The notes beneath the pieces were generated by a model that saw only the letters and a program-made list of their open reading frames with translations, was not told the origin of the DNA and searched no databases. Source: an uncultured Collinsella sp. (lineage in GTDB: Bacteria > Actinomycetota > Coriobacteriia > Coriobacteriales > Coriobacteriaceae). From it: a DNA stretch of 64,000 bases. This document shows, in pieces, positions 1 through 8,139 of the stretch. The stretch spans positions 60,844-124,843 of the forward strand of contig CABSNK010000004.1 of the NCBI GenBank assembly GCA_902479075.1, in the 5' to 3' direction. How positions within the stretch are numbered: the stretch's first letter is position 1; every line of letters begins with the position of its first letter. Position numbers and translations under genes: made by a program.

Positions 1-1
1 G

Positions 2-1291
2 TTGGCCAAGGGGACCGCTCGTGCCATGGAAGGCCAGCCTGAGGGCTACCGGTTTCCCGTTGACGAGGACGTGGACCTTGTGGTGGCGCCTGCTGCCGAT
101 CGCGTTGTGGTGTGGATATCGCCCAAGGCGGTCGAGAAGTTTGGATTGGATCCGCAGGACAACGAGTGCGTATCGGGTCTCAAGGCCCTCGTCTGTGAGC
201 TCGACAGCGCAAACTGCATGGGAGGTGCGCAGCTGGGGGATATGGATCTTCCTTGGTATGTCACGGCGGAAACAACGTTTGATGCCGGCGGGTATACCTA
301 TGGCTTTGACGAGCACGGTGCGGATGGGGACCGCTATGTGGTGATTGCATCAGCCTCAGGTGATGCCAAGGGCGGCGCGCGTTGGCTTGATAGCGCTCAA
401 ATGGTTGAGGCATCGTCTGTCGTGTTGCGGGATGAGCAGGGGCCCTTGACCTCTCTGGTCTCCTTTTTGGGCGACATCGACTATCGCCCGTTTTGGGTGT
501 CCATAAAAACGAGCGGCCTTGCCCTGCTGATCTCCGTTGCGCTGGGCTTGTTCGCCGCGTGGAAGACTATGGGTACCTCGAGTCGTATCAAGGGCCTGCT
601 CGATTCGGTCTTTACGATTCCTATGGTGCTGCCGCCCACGGTCTGCGGCTTTCTGCTCCTCATGCTGTTTGGCCGCTCGACCGGGGTCGGTCGGTGGCTT
701 ATCGCGCATGGCGTCTCGATCGTCTTTACGTGGCCCGCGGCGGTGATATCTGCCGTGGTGGTGTCGTTTCCCCTGGTCTACCGCACGGCGCTCGGTGCCT
801 TTGAGAGCCTCGATACGCAGATGCTCGACGCCGCGCGAACCTTGGGATGGTCCGAACGTCGCATCTTTGCCAAGCTCATGATGCCGCTCGGCTGGCCCTC
901 CATCGCCGCCGGCACGGTGCTCGCCTTCGCGCGTGCCATGGGCGAGTTTGGCTGCACCCTGTTCTTTGCGGGCAACTACGCCGGCATTACCCAGACCATT
1001 CCCATCGCCATCTACTTTGAGTGGATGGGGGGCAACACGTCGGTAGCCCTCTTTTGGGTCGTGGTCGTAATTGCGTTCAGCTTCCTGGTCATTCTGTTCA
1101 TCAATATGTACACCGCTCATTCGCAAAAGTATCGCGAGCGGGGCCTTTCCCGTGCGGAGCGCAAGCAGGCCAAGCAGCTGGGTGGCCAGGCCGATTCGCT
1201 CGACCCAGTCGGCGGCGATGCGCTGCGTATCGATCGCGAGGCGCTGGCCGAGCTCATGCGCGATGACGCCGTCTCGAAGGGAGGTCGATAG
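2..1291 (+). CDS. modB: Molybdate-type ABC transporter permease (ModB-like), 5' end outside the window
   Basis: This is the membrane permease of an ABC importer, most likely for molybdate or tungstate. The visible 429 residues start at a TTG on the window edge, so the true start is probably upstream. Residues about 165-375 form a five-helix permease with the EAA cytoplasmic loop (LGWSERRIFAKLMMP, about 283-297) that docks on the ATPase. The first 150 residues are soluble and do not look like a normal ModB amino terminus; they may be a fused or inserted domain. A charged tail of about 55 residues follows the last helix. The ATPase gene starts 3 bases after the stop, so the two are co-transcribed. 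Substrate is inferred from the ModC-like partner and the many molybdoenzymes nearby; sulfate-type permeases are close relatives. Confidence 0.8.
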   Translation: MAKGTARAMEGQPEGYRFPVDEDVDLVVAPAADRVVVWISPKAVEKFGLDPQDNECVSGLKALVCELDSANCMGGAQLGDMDLPWYVTAETTFDAGGYTYGFDEHGADGDRYVVIASASGDAKGGARWLDSAQMVEASSVVLRDEQGPLTSLVSFLGDIDYRPFWVSIKTSGLALLISVALGLFAAWKTMGTSSRIKGLLDSVFTIPMVLPPTVCGFLLLMLFGRSTGVGRWLIAHGVSIVFTWPAAVISAVVVSFPLVYRTALGAFESLDTQMLDAARTLGWSERRIFAKLMMPLGWPSIAAGTVLAFARAMGEFGCTLFFAGNYAGITQTIPIAIYFEWMGGNTSVALFWVVVVIAFSFLVILFINMYTAHSQKYRERGLSRAERKQAKQLGGQADSLDPVGGDALRIDREALAELMRDDAVSKGGR

Positions 1292-1294
1292 GCC

Positions 1295-2365
1295 ATGTCG
1301 CTTGTCCTGGATATCAAAAAGCGCTTTCCGGGGTTTATGCTCGACATGCAGCTTGAGGCCGGCGAGGAGCGTGTGGCGCTGCTGGGCGCCTCGGGTTGTG
1401 GCAAGAGCTGTACACTGCGCTGCATTGCCGGTGTGGAGACCCCCGACGAGGGGAAGATCGTCGTCAACGGCGTGACCTTTTTTGACTCGGCGGCGGGCAT
1501 CAACCTGTCGCCCCAGGAGCGCAAGTGTGCCCTGCTGTTCCAAAACTATCAGCTGTTTCCCAACATGACGGTGGCCGATAACGTGTGCGCTGGCGTTGAG
1601 GGTGCAGGCGACGCCGCGGCGCGCAAGCAACTTGCCGAGCGCTACCTGAGTATCTTTGGACTGGCCGACTTTGCCGACCGCTATCCCGCGCGCCTCTCGG
1701 GCGGCCAGCAGCAGCGCGTGGCGCTCGCCCGCATGGTAGCGGCGCACCCGGGCATCTTTATGTTCGACGAGCCCATGAGTGCGCTCGATGCGTACCTCAA
1801 GAGCGCCCTCGAGCAGAACATGCTCGACCTGTTCGATGTATGCAACCGCACCGTGCTCTACGTGAGTCACGATATCGACGAGGCGTGCCGTCTGTGCGAG
1901 CGCATCTGCGTGATGCACAACGGGCATGTTGAGGAGATCGGCTCCATCGAGGACGTGGTTCGCCGTCCGCAGACGCTGGCGGCGCTGCGTCTGACGGGGT
2001 GCAAGAACACAAGCCGGGCGCGCAAGATTGGCGACGAAGAAGTTGAGGCCCTCGACTGGGGCATGACCTTTAACGTGGGTCGCGAGGTTCCCGATGACGT
2101 GGCATATCTGGGTATTCGTGCGAGCTACTTCCATGTGGACAACCGTGCCGAGCGGGGTCGCAACAGCTACGATTTGCACGTGGCGCGCGTGAGCGATTCG
2201 CGTTTTGAGCGCCTGGTGCTGTTGGATGCGCCGCGGGCCGATGCGCCCACGCGTCTGCAGTGGAAGGTCAACAAAGTGGGCATGCCTGTCGACGAGCTAC
2301 CGCAAGCAGGCGAGACGCTGCGCATGCATTTTGATGCCAGCAGGATCCATTTGGTTTGTCGATAG
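1295..2365 (+). CDS. modC: Molybdate-type ABC transporter ATP-binding protein (ModC-like)
   Basis: This cytoplasmic ATPase of 356 residues powers the adjacent permease. Walker A is GASGCGKS at residues 30-37. The signature LSGGQQQR is followed by the Walker B segment IFMFDEPMSALD, and the switch histidine lies in YVSHD. The carboxy-terminal 120 residues have no ABC motifs and could be a TOBE-like oxyanion-binding domain, as in ModC and CysA. It lies 3 bases downstream of the permease with no room for a promoter. A weak terminator-like hairpin follows the stop. Assignment to molybdate rather than sulfate rests on context: the window encodes formate dehydrogenase, two other molybdopterin enzymes and MobA. 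Confidence 0.82.
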   Translation: MSLVLDIKKRFPGFMLDMQLEAGEERVALLGASGCGKSCTLRCIAGVETPDEGKIVVNGVTFFDSAAGINLSPQERKCALLFQNYQLFPNMTVADNVCAGVEGAGDAAARKQLAERYLSIFGLADFADRYPARLSGGQQQRVALARMVAAHPGIFMFDEPMSALDAYLKSALEQNMLDLFDVCNRTVLYVSHDIDEACRLCERICVMHNGHVEEIGSIEDVVRRPQTLAALRLTGCKNTSRARKIGDEEVEALDWGMTFNVGREVPDDVAYLGIRASYFHVDNRAERGRNSYDLHVARVSDSRFERLVLLDAPRADAPTRLQWKVNKVGMPVDELPQAGETLRMHFDASRIHLVCR

Positions 2366-2390
2366 CGCCGGGTAATGCCGTCGGGGATAT

Positions 2391-2412
2391 AAGCCTCGGC
2401 GGCTTTGTTTTT
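2391..2412 (+). terminator. Weak rho-independent terminator after the ABC transporter
   Basis: AAGCC and GGCTT pair around a 5-base loop and are followed by TGTTTTT. The stem has only 5 bp, so efficiency is uncertain, but the position just after modC and before a 400-bp intergenic region fits. Confidence 0.45.
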
Positions 2413-2795
2413 GCCGTTCGTCGAATGGGGAATGACAAACTCTTATCAAGCAAGATAATTATTTATTAAACGTCGGTACACGACGTTGTCGTACGAATGT
2501 CAACGGTGTTCGCATGGTCGATGACCGTTGATATAGTTGACCTCAACTGGTTAAGGAGGGTGCGCACATGCCGCAGACGACATACATTCGCCGCGTTGCC
2601 GCGCGCGCCCTGTATATGGCTCGGAGCCGCATATGAGCGGGTATGTTCACGGCTCCGGGAGAGACGACGCACAACTAAATAATCGACCGCAAAGCAGGTT
2701 CCCTAAAATTCCGGGCTTGAGCACGGCTGGGCAATCGCCGTCCGTCGTGCATCGATACCGTTGTTATCCGATTTTGGTTCGAGAGGGGAACCGTC
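2413..2795 (+). promoter_or_regulatory. Long leader upstream of the selenium/double-cubane operon, with dyads and short leader ORFs
   Basis: About 380 bp separate modC from the next gene. The first part is A/T-rich (2440-2470) and is a plausible promoter area. A dyad TCAACGGT-N16-ACCGTTGA spans 2500-2531. A short reading frame, 2568-2636 (22 codons, Arg-rich), has an excellent ribosome site (AAGGAGG at 2553-2559). Its stop overlaps an ATG at 2633 that opens a second frame running to about the start of the first structural gene. The arms GGAGCCG and CGGCTCC lie across the end of the first small frame and could form a hairpin. This looks like a translated, attenuating leader, but no known riboswitch class was recognised. 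Confidence 0.4.
2568..2636 (+). CDS. Possible 22-residue leader peptide
   Basis: The frame starts at ATG 2568 with the consensus ribosome site AAGGAGG about 8 bases upstream, which is stronger than that of many real genes here. The peptide begins MPQTTYIRRVAARAL and is rich in arginine. Its TGA overlaps ATG 2633 of a following small frame (ATGA), suggesting translational coupling through the leader toward the gene at 2796. A hairpin with 7-bp arms overlaps its last codons. Nothing resembles a known family, and expression is only inferred from the ribosome site. Confidence 0.35.
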   Translation: MPQTTYIRRVAARALYMARSRI

Positions 2796-4079
2796 ATGGC
2801 TGAAGAATTTGATTTCCATCCGATGTGGGAGAGCCTCGGCATGAATCTTGCCGACCACGACATGCTGCTGGGCGCCGTGGGCCAGATGTACGGTGATATG
2901 TTCCTGACGCAGAACAATCGCCCCAAGTCCACGTCCTACCTGGATTTTGTCGCCACCAACATCCACAGCGGCCGTATTAAGGAGATGCTCGACAAGAAGG
3001 AGGCCGGCGAGGCCACCAAGATCGTCGGTTCGTTCTGCGTGTACGTGCCCGAGGGGATCGTACTTGCCTGTGACGGTATTCCCGTGGGCCTGTGCTCGGG
3101 TGCCGATTGGGCAACCGACAAGGTCGAGGAGCATCTGCCGCGCAACACCTGTCCGCTTATCAAGAGCTTTGCCGGCTTTAAGCTGGGCGAGGTCTGCCCC
3201 TACATCGAGTCGAGCGACTTGGTAGTCGGCGAGAACACCTGCGATGGCAAGAAGAAGGCCTACGAGTTCTTTGCCACGCAAAAGAACATGTACGTCATGG
3301 ATATCCCCAACGTACACGACAAGTCGACGCTCGTGACCTGGAAGGCCGAGGTCAAGAAGCTCGCCGCCAAGATCGAGGAAGAGTGCGGCGTCACGATTAC
3401 GCCCGAGCGCCTGAAGGCCGCCATCCACGCCGTAAATGAGAAGCGCCGTGCCCTGCAGCGCCTCGCTGCCACGCGCGCTGCCGACCCGGCGCCCATCAGC
3501 GGTCTCGACAGCCTGCTGACCGTTCAGGCCGCCTTTATGGACGACACGCCGCGTCTGACCGGAGCCATTAACGATATGGCGGCTGAGTGCGAGCAGCGTG
3601 TCGAGGCCGGCGAGGGCGTGGCGCCCAAGGGGACCAAGCGCATCCTGTACACCGGCACGCCCATGGCCGTGCCCAACTGGAAGCTGTTCAACCTCATCGA
3701 GAAGGCCGGCGGCGTCGTGGTGGGCGAGGAGTCCTGCACGGGTTCGCGCTACTACAAGGATCTGGTCGACGAGTCCGGTGAGACGGTCGACGAGATGCTT
3801 GATGCCATCGCCGAGCGCTACTTTAAGATCAACTGCGCCGTCTTTACGCCCAACGACCAGCGTATGAAGGACATTGTCCAGATGGCCAAGGACCTGCATG
3901 CCGACGGCATCGTCGACGTGGCCCTGCAGTTCTGCACGCTCTACGAGATGGAGTCGTTTGCCGTGGAGAAGGCCGCCGAGGAGGCCGGCATTCCGTTTAT
4001 GCACATCACGACCGACTACGCCGGCGAGGATGCAGGCCAGCTACAAACCAGGATTGAGGCCTTCTTGGAAACCATTTAG
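2796..4079 (+). CDS. 2-hydroxyacyl-CoA dehydratase D-component / double-cubane-cluster-like protein, copy 1
   Basis: This 427-residue cytoplasmic protein belongs to the HgdB/FldC/BadD family, which includes dehydratase subunits and the double-cubane [8Fe-9S] proteins that work with an ASKHA reductase at very low potential. Cysteines in family positions are visible: Cys100 (GLCSG), Cys119 (NTCPLIKS), Cys134, Cys149 (NTCDGKKK), Cys314 (ESCTGSRYY) and Cys380. A true 2-hydroxyacyl-CoA dehydratase needs two different subunits plus CoA-ester genes, and no CoA-transferase or acyl-CoA gene is nearby. The neighbours are a second homologue, an activase and selenium genes. I therefore favour a double-cubane-type reductase acting on a small molecule, possibly a sulfur or selenium species (inference). 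The start has GAGAGGGGAA just upstream. Confidence 0.78.
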   Translation: MAEEFDFHPMWESLGMNLADHDMLLGAVGQMYGDMFLTQNNRPKSTSYLDFVATNIHSGRIKEMLDKKEAGEATKIVGSFCVYVPEGIVLACDGIPVGLCSGADWATDKVEEHLPRNTCPLIKSFAGFKLGEVCPYIESSDLVVGENTCDGKKKAYEFFATQKNMYVMDIPNVHDKSTLVTWKAEVKKLAAKIEEECGVTITPERLKAAIHAVNEKRRALQRLAATRAADPAPISGLDSLLTVQAAFMDDTPRLTGAINDMAAECEQRVEAGEGVAPKGTKRILYTGTPMAVPNWKLFNLIEKAGGVVVGEESCTGSRYYKDLVDESGETVDEMLDAIAERYFKINCAVFTPNDQRMKDIVQMAKDLHADGIVDVALQFCTLYEMESFAVEKAAEEAGIPFMHITTDYAGEDAGQLQTRIEAFLETI

Positions 4080-4098
4080 GGCTATCCGTCCCGGCGGC

Positions 4099-4191
4099 TT
4101 TCCCGGACACCCGATCTTGCCGTTCAAACCGTCGCTTGCTACCAAAGTATGCGGCGCTCATCTTTCACGGCAACCTCGGGCACCTGGGAAA
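4099..4191 (+). repeat. Structured intergenic element, copy A (after the first double-cubane-like gene)
   Basis: A bent hairpin can form from three nested arm pairs: TTTCCC/GGGAAA, CCCGA/TCGGG and TTGCCGT/ACGGCAA, closing on a loop that holds TCAAACCGTCGCTTGC. The copy at 5398-5492 has the same loop and the same arm layout, with matched base changes on both sides (CCGGA/TCCGG and TTGCCCC/GGGGCAA). That covariation argues for selection on RNA structure or on a palindrome-recognising enzyme. It could be a processing or stability element within the operon mRNA, or a REP-like repeat. Confidence 0.7.
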
Positions 4192-4232
4192 GCCGTTTCC
4201 TTGGTTGGTTAAAAGGTTCGTTAAGGAGTTAT

Positions 4233-5396
4233 ATGTCGGAAAATATTGAGCAGCCGTTGCCGTCCACGTTTGAGGAGTTCAACGAGCAGCGCAAGGCGGC
4301 GTTTATTTGCGTCAAGGATTACAAGCAGGCGGGTAATCGCCTGGTCGGCTTCCTGTGCAGCTATACGCCACTCGAGATTATCGATGCCGCGGGGGCCGCA
4401 AGTGTCGCTCTGTGCGGTACGTCCGATGAGGTGATTCCCGAGGCCGAGAAGGTGCTGCCGGCAAACCTCTGCCCGCTCATCAAGTCGACCTACGGCTTTG
4501 CCTACTCGCAAAAGTGCCCGTTTACGTACTTTAGCGACATGATCATCGGTGAGACCACCTGCGACGGCAAGAAGAAGATGTACGAGTTACTCAACGAGCT
4601 CAAGCGCACGTACATTCTGCACCTGCCGCAGGGTCGCGATCGTGCCTATGAGCGCGAGGGCTGGTACGAGGAGTGCCGCCTGCTCAAGGAAGAGCTCGAG
4701 AACTTCTACGGTATTACGATCACCGATGACGACCTGCGCGCCGCTGTCCGTCGTCGCAATCGCTTGCGTGCGGCCCAGCTCGAGATGTTCGCGCTGCAGG
4801 CCAACCAGCCGGCGGCCATGAGCGGCGTCGACCTGATGAGCACCATGTTCGCCGGTACGTTCAGCTTTGATATCGAGGCCTATACGCAGCAGCTGGAGCA
4901 AAAGGTCGCCAAGCTGCGTGAGTCCTACGAGGCTGGCGAGCGCCCGATTGCGGCGGATGCCAAGCGCATTCTGATCACTGGCTGCCCGGTGGGCGGCGTG
5001 ATCAACAAGATCGGCCGCACCATCGAGTCCAACGGTGGTGTGGTCGTGTGCATGGACGACTGCTCGGGCGAGCGCACGGCGGCCATGATGATCGACCCGG
5101 ATGCTCCCGACATCCTGCGCGCCATCGCCGACCGCTACCTGGACATCAACTGCTCGGTCATGACGCCTAACGAAGGCCGCATGGGAAACACGCTGGCTAT
5201 GTGCGAGAAGTACCATGTCGATGGCGTGGTAGAGAGCGTGCTGCAGGCCTGCCACACCTTCAACGTTGAGAGCGCGCGCATGCAGGAGGCTGTCGAGGGT
5301 GCGGGCATTCCGTACATGAAGATTGAGACCGATTACAGCAATGGCGACATGGGTCAGATCGAGACGCGCATCGCCGCCTTCATCGAAACCCTCTAG
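4233..5396 (+). CDS. 2-hydroxyacyl-CoA dehydratase D-component / double-cubane-cluster-like protein, copy 2
   Basis: This protein has 387 residues and is a clear paralogue of the preceding protein. It shares the cysteine landmarks Cys61 (ALCGT), Cys80 (NLCPLIKS), Cys95, Cys110 (TTCDGKKK), a DDCSGER segment and a late QACHTF segment. I chose ATG 4233 because TTAAGGAGTT lies 5-10 bases upstream; an in-frame ATG at 4149 would place the start inside the structured element and adds residues without family resemblance. Two paralogues side by side could form the heterodimer seen in dehydratases (alpha and beta), or two separate double-cubane proteins served by one activase at 5552. Substrate is unknown. 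Confidence 0.77.
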   Translation: MSENIEQPLPSTFEEFNEQRKAAFICVKDYKQAGNRLVGFLCSYTPLEIIDAAGAASVALCGTSDEVIPEAEKVLPANLCPLIKSTYGFAYSQKCPFTYFSDMIIGETTCDGKKKMYELLNELKRTYILHLPQGRDRAYEREGWYEECRLLKEELENFYGITITDDDLRAAVRRRNRLRAAQLEMFALQANQPAAMSGVDLMSTMFAGTFSFDIEAYTQQLEQKVAKLRESYEAGERPIAADAKRILITGCPVGGVINKIGRTIESNGGVVVCMDDCSGERTAAMMIDPDAPDILRAIADRYLDINCSVMTPNEGRMGNTLAMCEKYHVDGVVESVLQACHTFNVESARMQEAVEGAGIPYMKIETDYSNGDMGQIETRIAAFIETL

Positions 5397-5397
5397 C

Positions 5398-5492
5398 TTC
5401 CTCAGACACCGGATCTTGCCCCTCAAACCGTCGCTTGCGTACCCAAAGTACGCTGCGCTCCTCTTTCGGGGCAATCTCCGGCACCTGAGAAA
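5398..5492 (+). repeat. Structured intergenic element, copy B (after the second double-cubane-like gene)
   Basis: Arm pairs are CTCAG/CTGAG, CCGGA/TCCGG and TTGCCCC/GGGGCAA. Inside them GCGTAC-CCAAA-GTACGC forms a second hairpin at 5437-5453. The loop sequence TCAAACCGTCGCTTGC is identical to copy A, while the arms have changed in a compensatory way. Confidence 0.7.
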
Positions 5493-5551
5493 CCTAGAGC
5501 TAAGGCGCCTGAACGCGCCGCTACCTTTGATGTTTAGATTGGGAGAGAGCC

Positions 5552-6316
5552 ATGATAGGGATCGGGATCGATATCGGGTCTACGGCGGCTAAGACTGCCG
5601 TGGTCGACGGGGAGGGTTCGGTGGCGTGGACGTGCGTGCAGCCAACCGGGTTTTCCTCGGTCGATGCTTCCGAGCGGCTGCGCGAGGCGCTGGCAGCGGC
5701 CGGCTACGACGTGACGGCCGACGACGTGCGCGTGGTCGCGACCGGCTACGGTCGTGTCGCCGTGCCCTATGCGCACAAGGTCGTGACCGAGATTACCTGC
5801 CACGGTACCGGTGCCGTGCGCCTGTTTGGCGATCACGGCACCGTGATCGACGTGGGCGGTCAGGACACCAAGGTCATTCAGCTTAAAAGTGGCCGAGTGG
5901 CCAAGTTTGCCATGAACGACAAGTGCGCCGCCGGCACGGGGCGCTTTTTGGAGATCATGGCCGACCGCCTAGGTATTTCCCAGCAGCAGATGGCCGATCT
6001 GGCACGTTCCGGCGAGCCTACCAAGATTTCCAGCATGTGCACGGTGTTTGCCGAAAGCGAGGTCATCAGCCTGATCGGTCGTGGCGAGCCGCGCGAGAAC
6101 ATTGCGCGTGGCGTGATCGACAGCGTGGTCTCGCGCGTGGCGACCATGGCCGGGCAGGCCGCGGGCGCCCCGTACTACCTGACCGGTGGCCTGTGCGAGA
6201 ACGCCTTCGTGGTGGAGCGGTTGGGCGAGCTACTGGGGTCGCCGGTGACCACCTCGCCCCAGGCTCGCTTTGCCGGAGCGATCGGCGCGGCGATTCGCGC
6301 ACAGGCGCTCAATTAA
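5552..6316 (+). CDS. Acyl-CoA dehydratase activase / double-cubane reductase (HgdC/BadF-type ASKHA ATPase)
   Basis: This 254-residue ATPase transfers electrons with ATP hydrolysis to HgdB-family partners. The phosphate-1 ASKHA motif is GIDIGSTAAKTAVVD at residues 5-19. The cluster ligands expected for a homodimer-bridging [4Fe-4S] centre are Cys125 (NDKCAAGTGRFLE) and Cys163 (SSMCTVFAESE), at almost the same positions as in the characterised HgdC. The carboxy half carries the second ASKHA subdomain (YYLTGGLCEN). It directly follows the two HgdB-like genes, so it is very probably their dedicated reductase. ATG 5552 has GGGAGAGAG upstream. Confidence 0.88.
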   Translation: MIGIGIDIGSTAAKTAVVDGEGSVAWTCVQPTGFSSVDASERLREALAAAGYDVTADDVRVVATGYGRVAVPYAHKVVTEITCHGTGAVRLFGDHGTVIDVGGQDTKVIQLKSGRVAKFAMNDKCAAGTGRFLEIMADRLGISQQQMADLARSGEPTKISSMCTVFAESEVISLIGRGEPRENIARGVIDSVVSRVATMAGQAAGAPYYLTGGLCENAFVVERLGELLGSPVTTSPQARFAGAIGAAIRAQALN

Positions 6317-6386
6317 TGCATCCGCCGTCGGCTCGCATTCATGCGTATACTGGGAGAAAATGATTGACCGATGAGAGGAGGTATCG

Positions 6387-7436
6387 ATGGCTGACGATCA
6401 GATTAAGCTCACGTCTATGACGGCCGCGAGCGGTTGAGCCGCCAAGCTGGCTCCCGGAGCCCTCGCCCAGGTCCTGGGCGATTTGCCCAATGTGCATAAT
6501 GACAACTTGCTCGTGGGGTTCGATACCTCCGACGATGCGAGCGTCTTCAAGGTGGGGGAGAACCTGGGCCTCGTGCAGTCCGTCGACTTCTTCCCACCCA
6601 TGGTGGACGACCCCTTCCTCTTTGGCCAGATCGCCGCCGCCAACTCGCTGTCGGACATCTACGCCATGGGAGGCACTCCCTCGCATGCCATGAACCTGCT
6701 CTGCATCCCCAGCTGCCTAGGGGTGGAGGTGGCCGGTCAGATCTTGGCGGGCGGCGCCGACAAGTGCGTCGAGGCGGGCTGCACTATCGCGGGCGGCCAC
6801 ACCATCAACGACGATGAGCCCAAGTACGGCCTGTCCGTCTCGGGTTTTGTGCAGCTCGACCGCATGCTTGCCAACGGTGGGGCGCGCCCGGGTGATGTAC
6901 TGCTGCTCACCAAGCCGGTGGGCTCGGGCATCATCACCACGGCCATTAAGGGCGAGCTTATCGAGCAGGACGAGGCCGCAGCCATGTTTGACTCGATGTG
7001 CACCCTCAACGAGGCGCCGATTCGTCTGGCCGAGGGGCTCGAACTTCACGGCTGCACCGACATTACGGGCTTTGGCCTGATTGGGCATGCGTGCGAGATG
7101 GCCGAGGGCTCGGGCGTGCAGATTGAGCTTGCGTCGGGGGCGGTGCCGCTCTTTGACCAGGTGCTCGACATGGCGCGTCTGGGCATTATCCCCGCTGGCT
7201 CCTACCGCAACCAGGACTTCTTTGGCCCGCGCGTGACGGCCGACGAGGACCTTGAGCCGGGCATGTTGGATGCGCTGTACGATCCACAGACTTCAGGCGG
7301 TTTGCTTATTGCGGCGCCCGCGGCGGATGTGGATGAGCTTGCGCGCCGTCTGGATGCCGAGGGGCGTATCGCCGCCGTTGTCGGTCGCGTGTGCGAGCCG
7401 GTGCCAGGCGGTCCTGCCGTCCACGTTGTCCGTTAA
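6387..7436 (+). CDS. selD: Selenide, water dikinase SelD, itself a selenoprotein (Sec17 at TGA 6435-6437)
   Basis: SelD makes selenophosphate from selenide and ATP for tRNA-Sec charging. The visible open frame begins only after a TGA. Read through that TGA, an upstream in-frame ATG at 6387 with a strong GAGGAGG site gives 349 residues, the normal SelD length. The TGA falls exactly where SelD carries its catalytic Cys/Sec (ASG-Sec-AAKLAPGAL, residue 17). Later motifs are family-typical: VGFDTSDDASVF, the PPMVDDPFLFGQIAAAN region and GCTIAGGHTI. Two stem-loops follow the TGA. The neighbours, a YedF-like and a DUF3343 protein, strengthen the selenium context. Automatic annotation is likely to start the gene late, at 6483, and lose the active site. 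Confidence 0.95.
6438..6479 (+). promoter_or_regulatory. Candidate bacterial SECIS in selD
   Basis: Immediately after the in-frame TGA are two adjacent hairpins. One is GGCTC-CCG-GAGCC at 6449-6461. The other is GCCCAG-GTC-CTGGGC at 6465-6479, whose apical CAGGTCCTG resembles the CAGGTCTG apex of the E. coli fdhF SECIS. The second lies further from the TGA than in fdhF, so which one SelB binds is not certain. Confidence 0.55.
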
Positions 7437-7493
7437 CGACACGTTTATTGAGCTCTGTACCGTTCTAAAACGATTAATTCGAAAGGAAATACT

Positions 7494-8120
7494 ATGTCTA
7501 CCAAGATTGAAGTCAATGCCATGGGCGATGCCTGCCCGCTGCCCGTCGTCAAGACGCTCAAAGCCCTGAAGCAGCTTGATGGCGAGGGTACAGTCGTGAC
7601 CTCGGTCGATAACGAGACCGCCGTCAAGAACATCTCCAAGATGGCGCAGGAGAAGGGCTGCACGGCCTCAGTCGAGAAGGTTTCTGACGCCGAGTGGCAC
7701 GTGACCGTGGCGACCTCTGGCGCCGTTGCCGTGGCTGATCCCGAGCAGGATGGCACTGCCTTCTGCGATGCCAGCGCCGGCAAGGGCAAGCTCGTCATTT
7801 CCGTCTACACCGACTGCATGGGCCGCGGCGACGACGAGCTGGGCCACAAGCTCATGAAGGCCTTTATCTTTGCCGTGACGCAGCAGGAGGAGCTGCCCGC
7901 GACCATGCTGTTCTATAACGGCGGCGCCAAGCTCACCGTCGAGGGCTCACCGGTACTCGACGACCTGAAGGGTCTGGCCGAGCAGGGCGTCGAGATCCTT
8001 ACCTGCGGTACCTGCCTCGACCACTATGGCATTAAGGACCAGCTTGCCGTGGGCGAGGTCACCAACATGTACGTGATCGTGGAGAAGATGGAGCAGGCCG
8101 TGCGCGTCGTGCGCCCGTAG
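7494..8120 (+). CDS. yedF: YedF-like selenium metabolism protein (TusA/SirA domain fused to a DsrE-like domain)
   Basis: This 208-residue cytoplasmic protein has two domains. Residues 1-75 are a TusA/SirA fold with the sulfur/selenium-carrying motif CPLP (Cys14). Residues about 98-205 are a DsrE/F-like domain (VISVYTDCMGRGDDELGHKL, then GGAKLTVEGSP and EILTCGTCLDHYG) that can hold a persulfide or perselenide. The same fusion is repeatedly linked with selD in other anaerobes and is annotated YedF. It likely shuttles reduced selenium or sulfur between the desulfurase-like enzyme downstream and SelD. GAAAGGAAAT precedes the start. Confidence 0.85.
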   Translation: MSTKIEVNAMGDACPLPVVKTLKALKQLDGEGTVVTSVDNETAVKNISKMAQEKGCTASVEKVSDAEWHVTVATSGAVAVADPEQDGTAFCDASAGKGKLVISVYTDCMGRGDDELGHKLMKAFIFAVTQQEELPATMLFYNGGAKLTVEGSPVLDDLKGLAEQGVEILTCGTCLDHYGIKDQLAVGEVTNMYVIVEKMEQAVRVVRP

Positions 8121-8139
8121 CGTATTGGTTGGAGTTGCC

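Noticed and set aside
356..2179. Long minus-strand frame opposite modB and modC
   Set aside because: It is the antisense shadow of two well-supported genes, with low-complexity His/Arg/Gln-rich translation.
2796..5396. True 2-hydroxyglutaryl-CoA dehydratase
   Set aside because: The two subunits and activase fit, but no CoA-transferase or substrate genes are near and the context is selenium metabolism. The call stays at family level.
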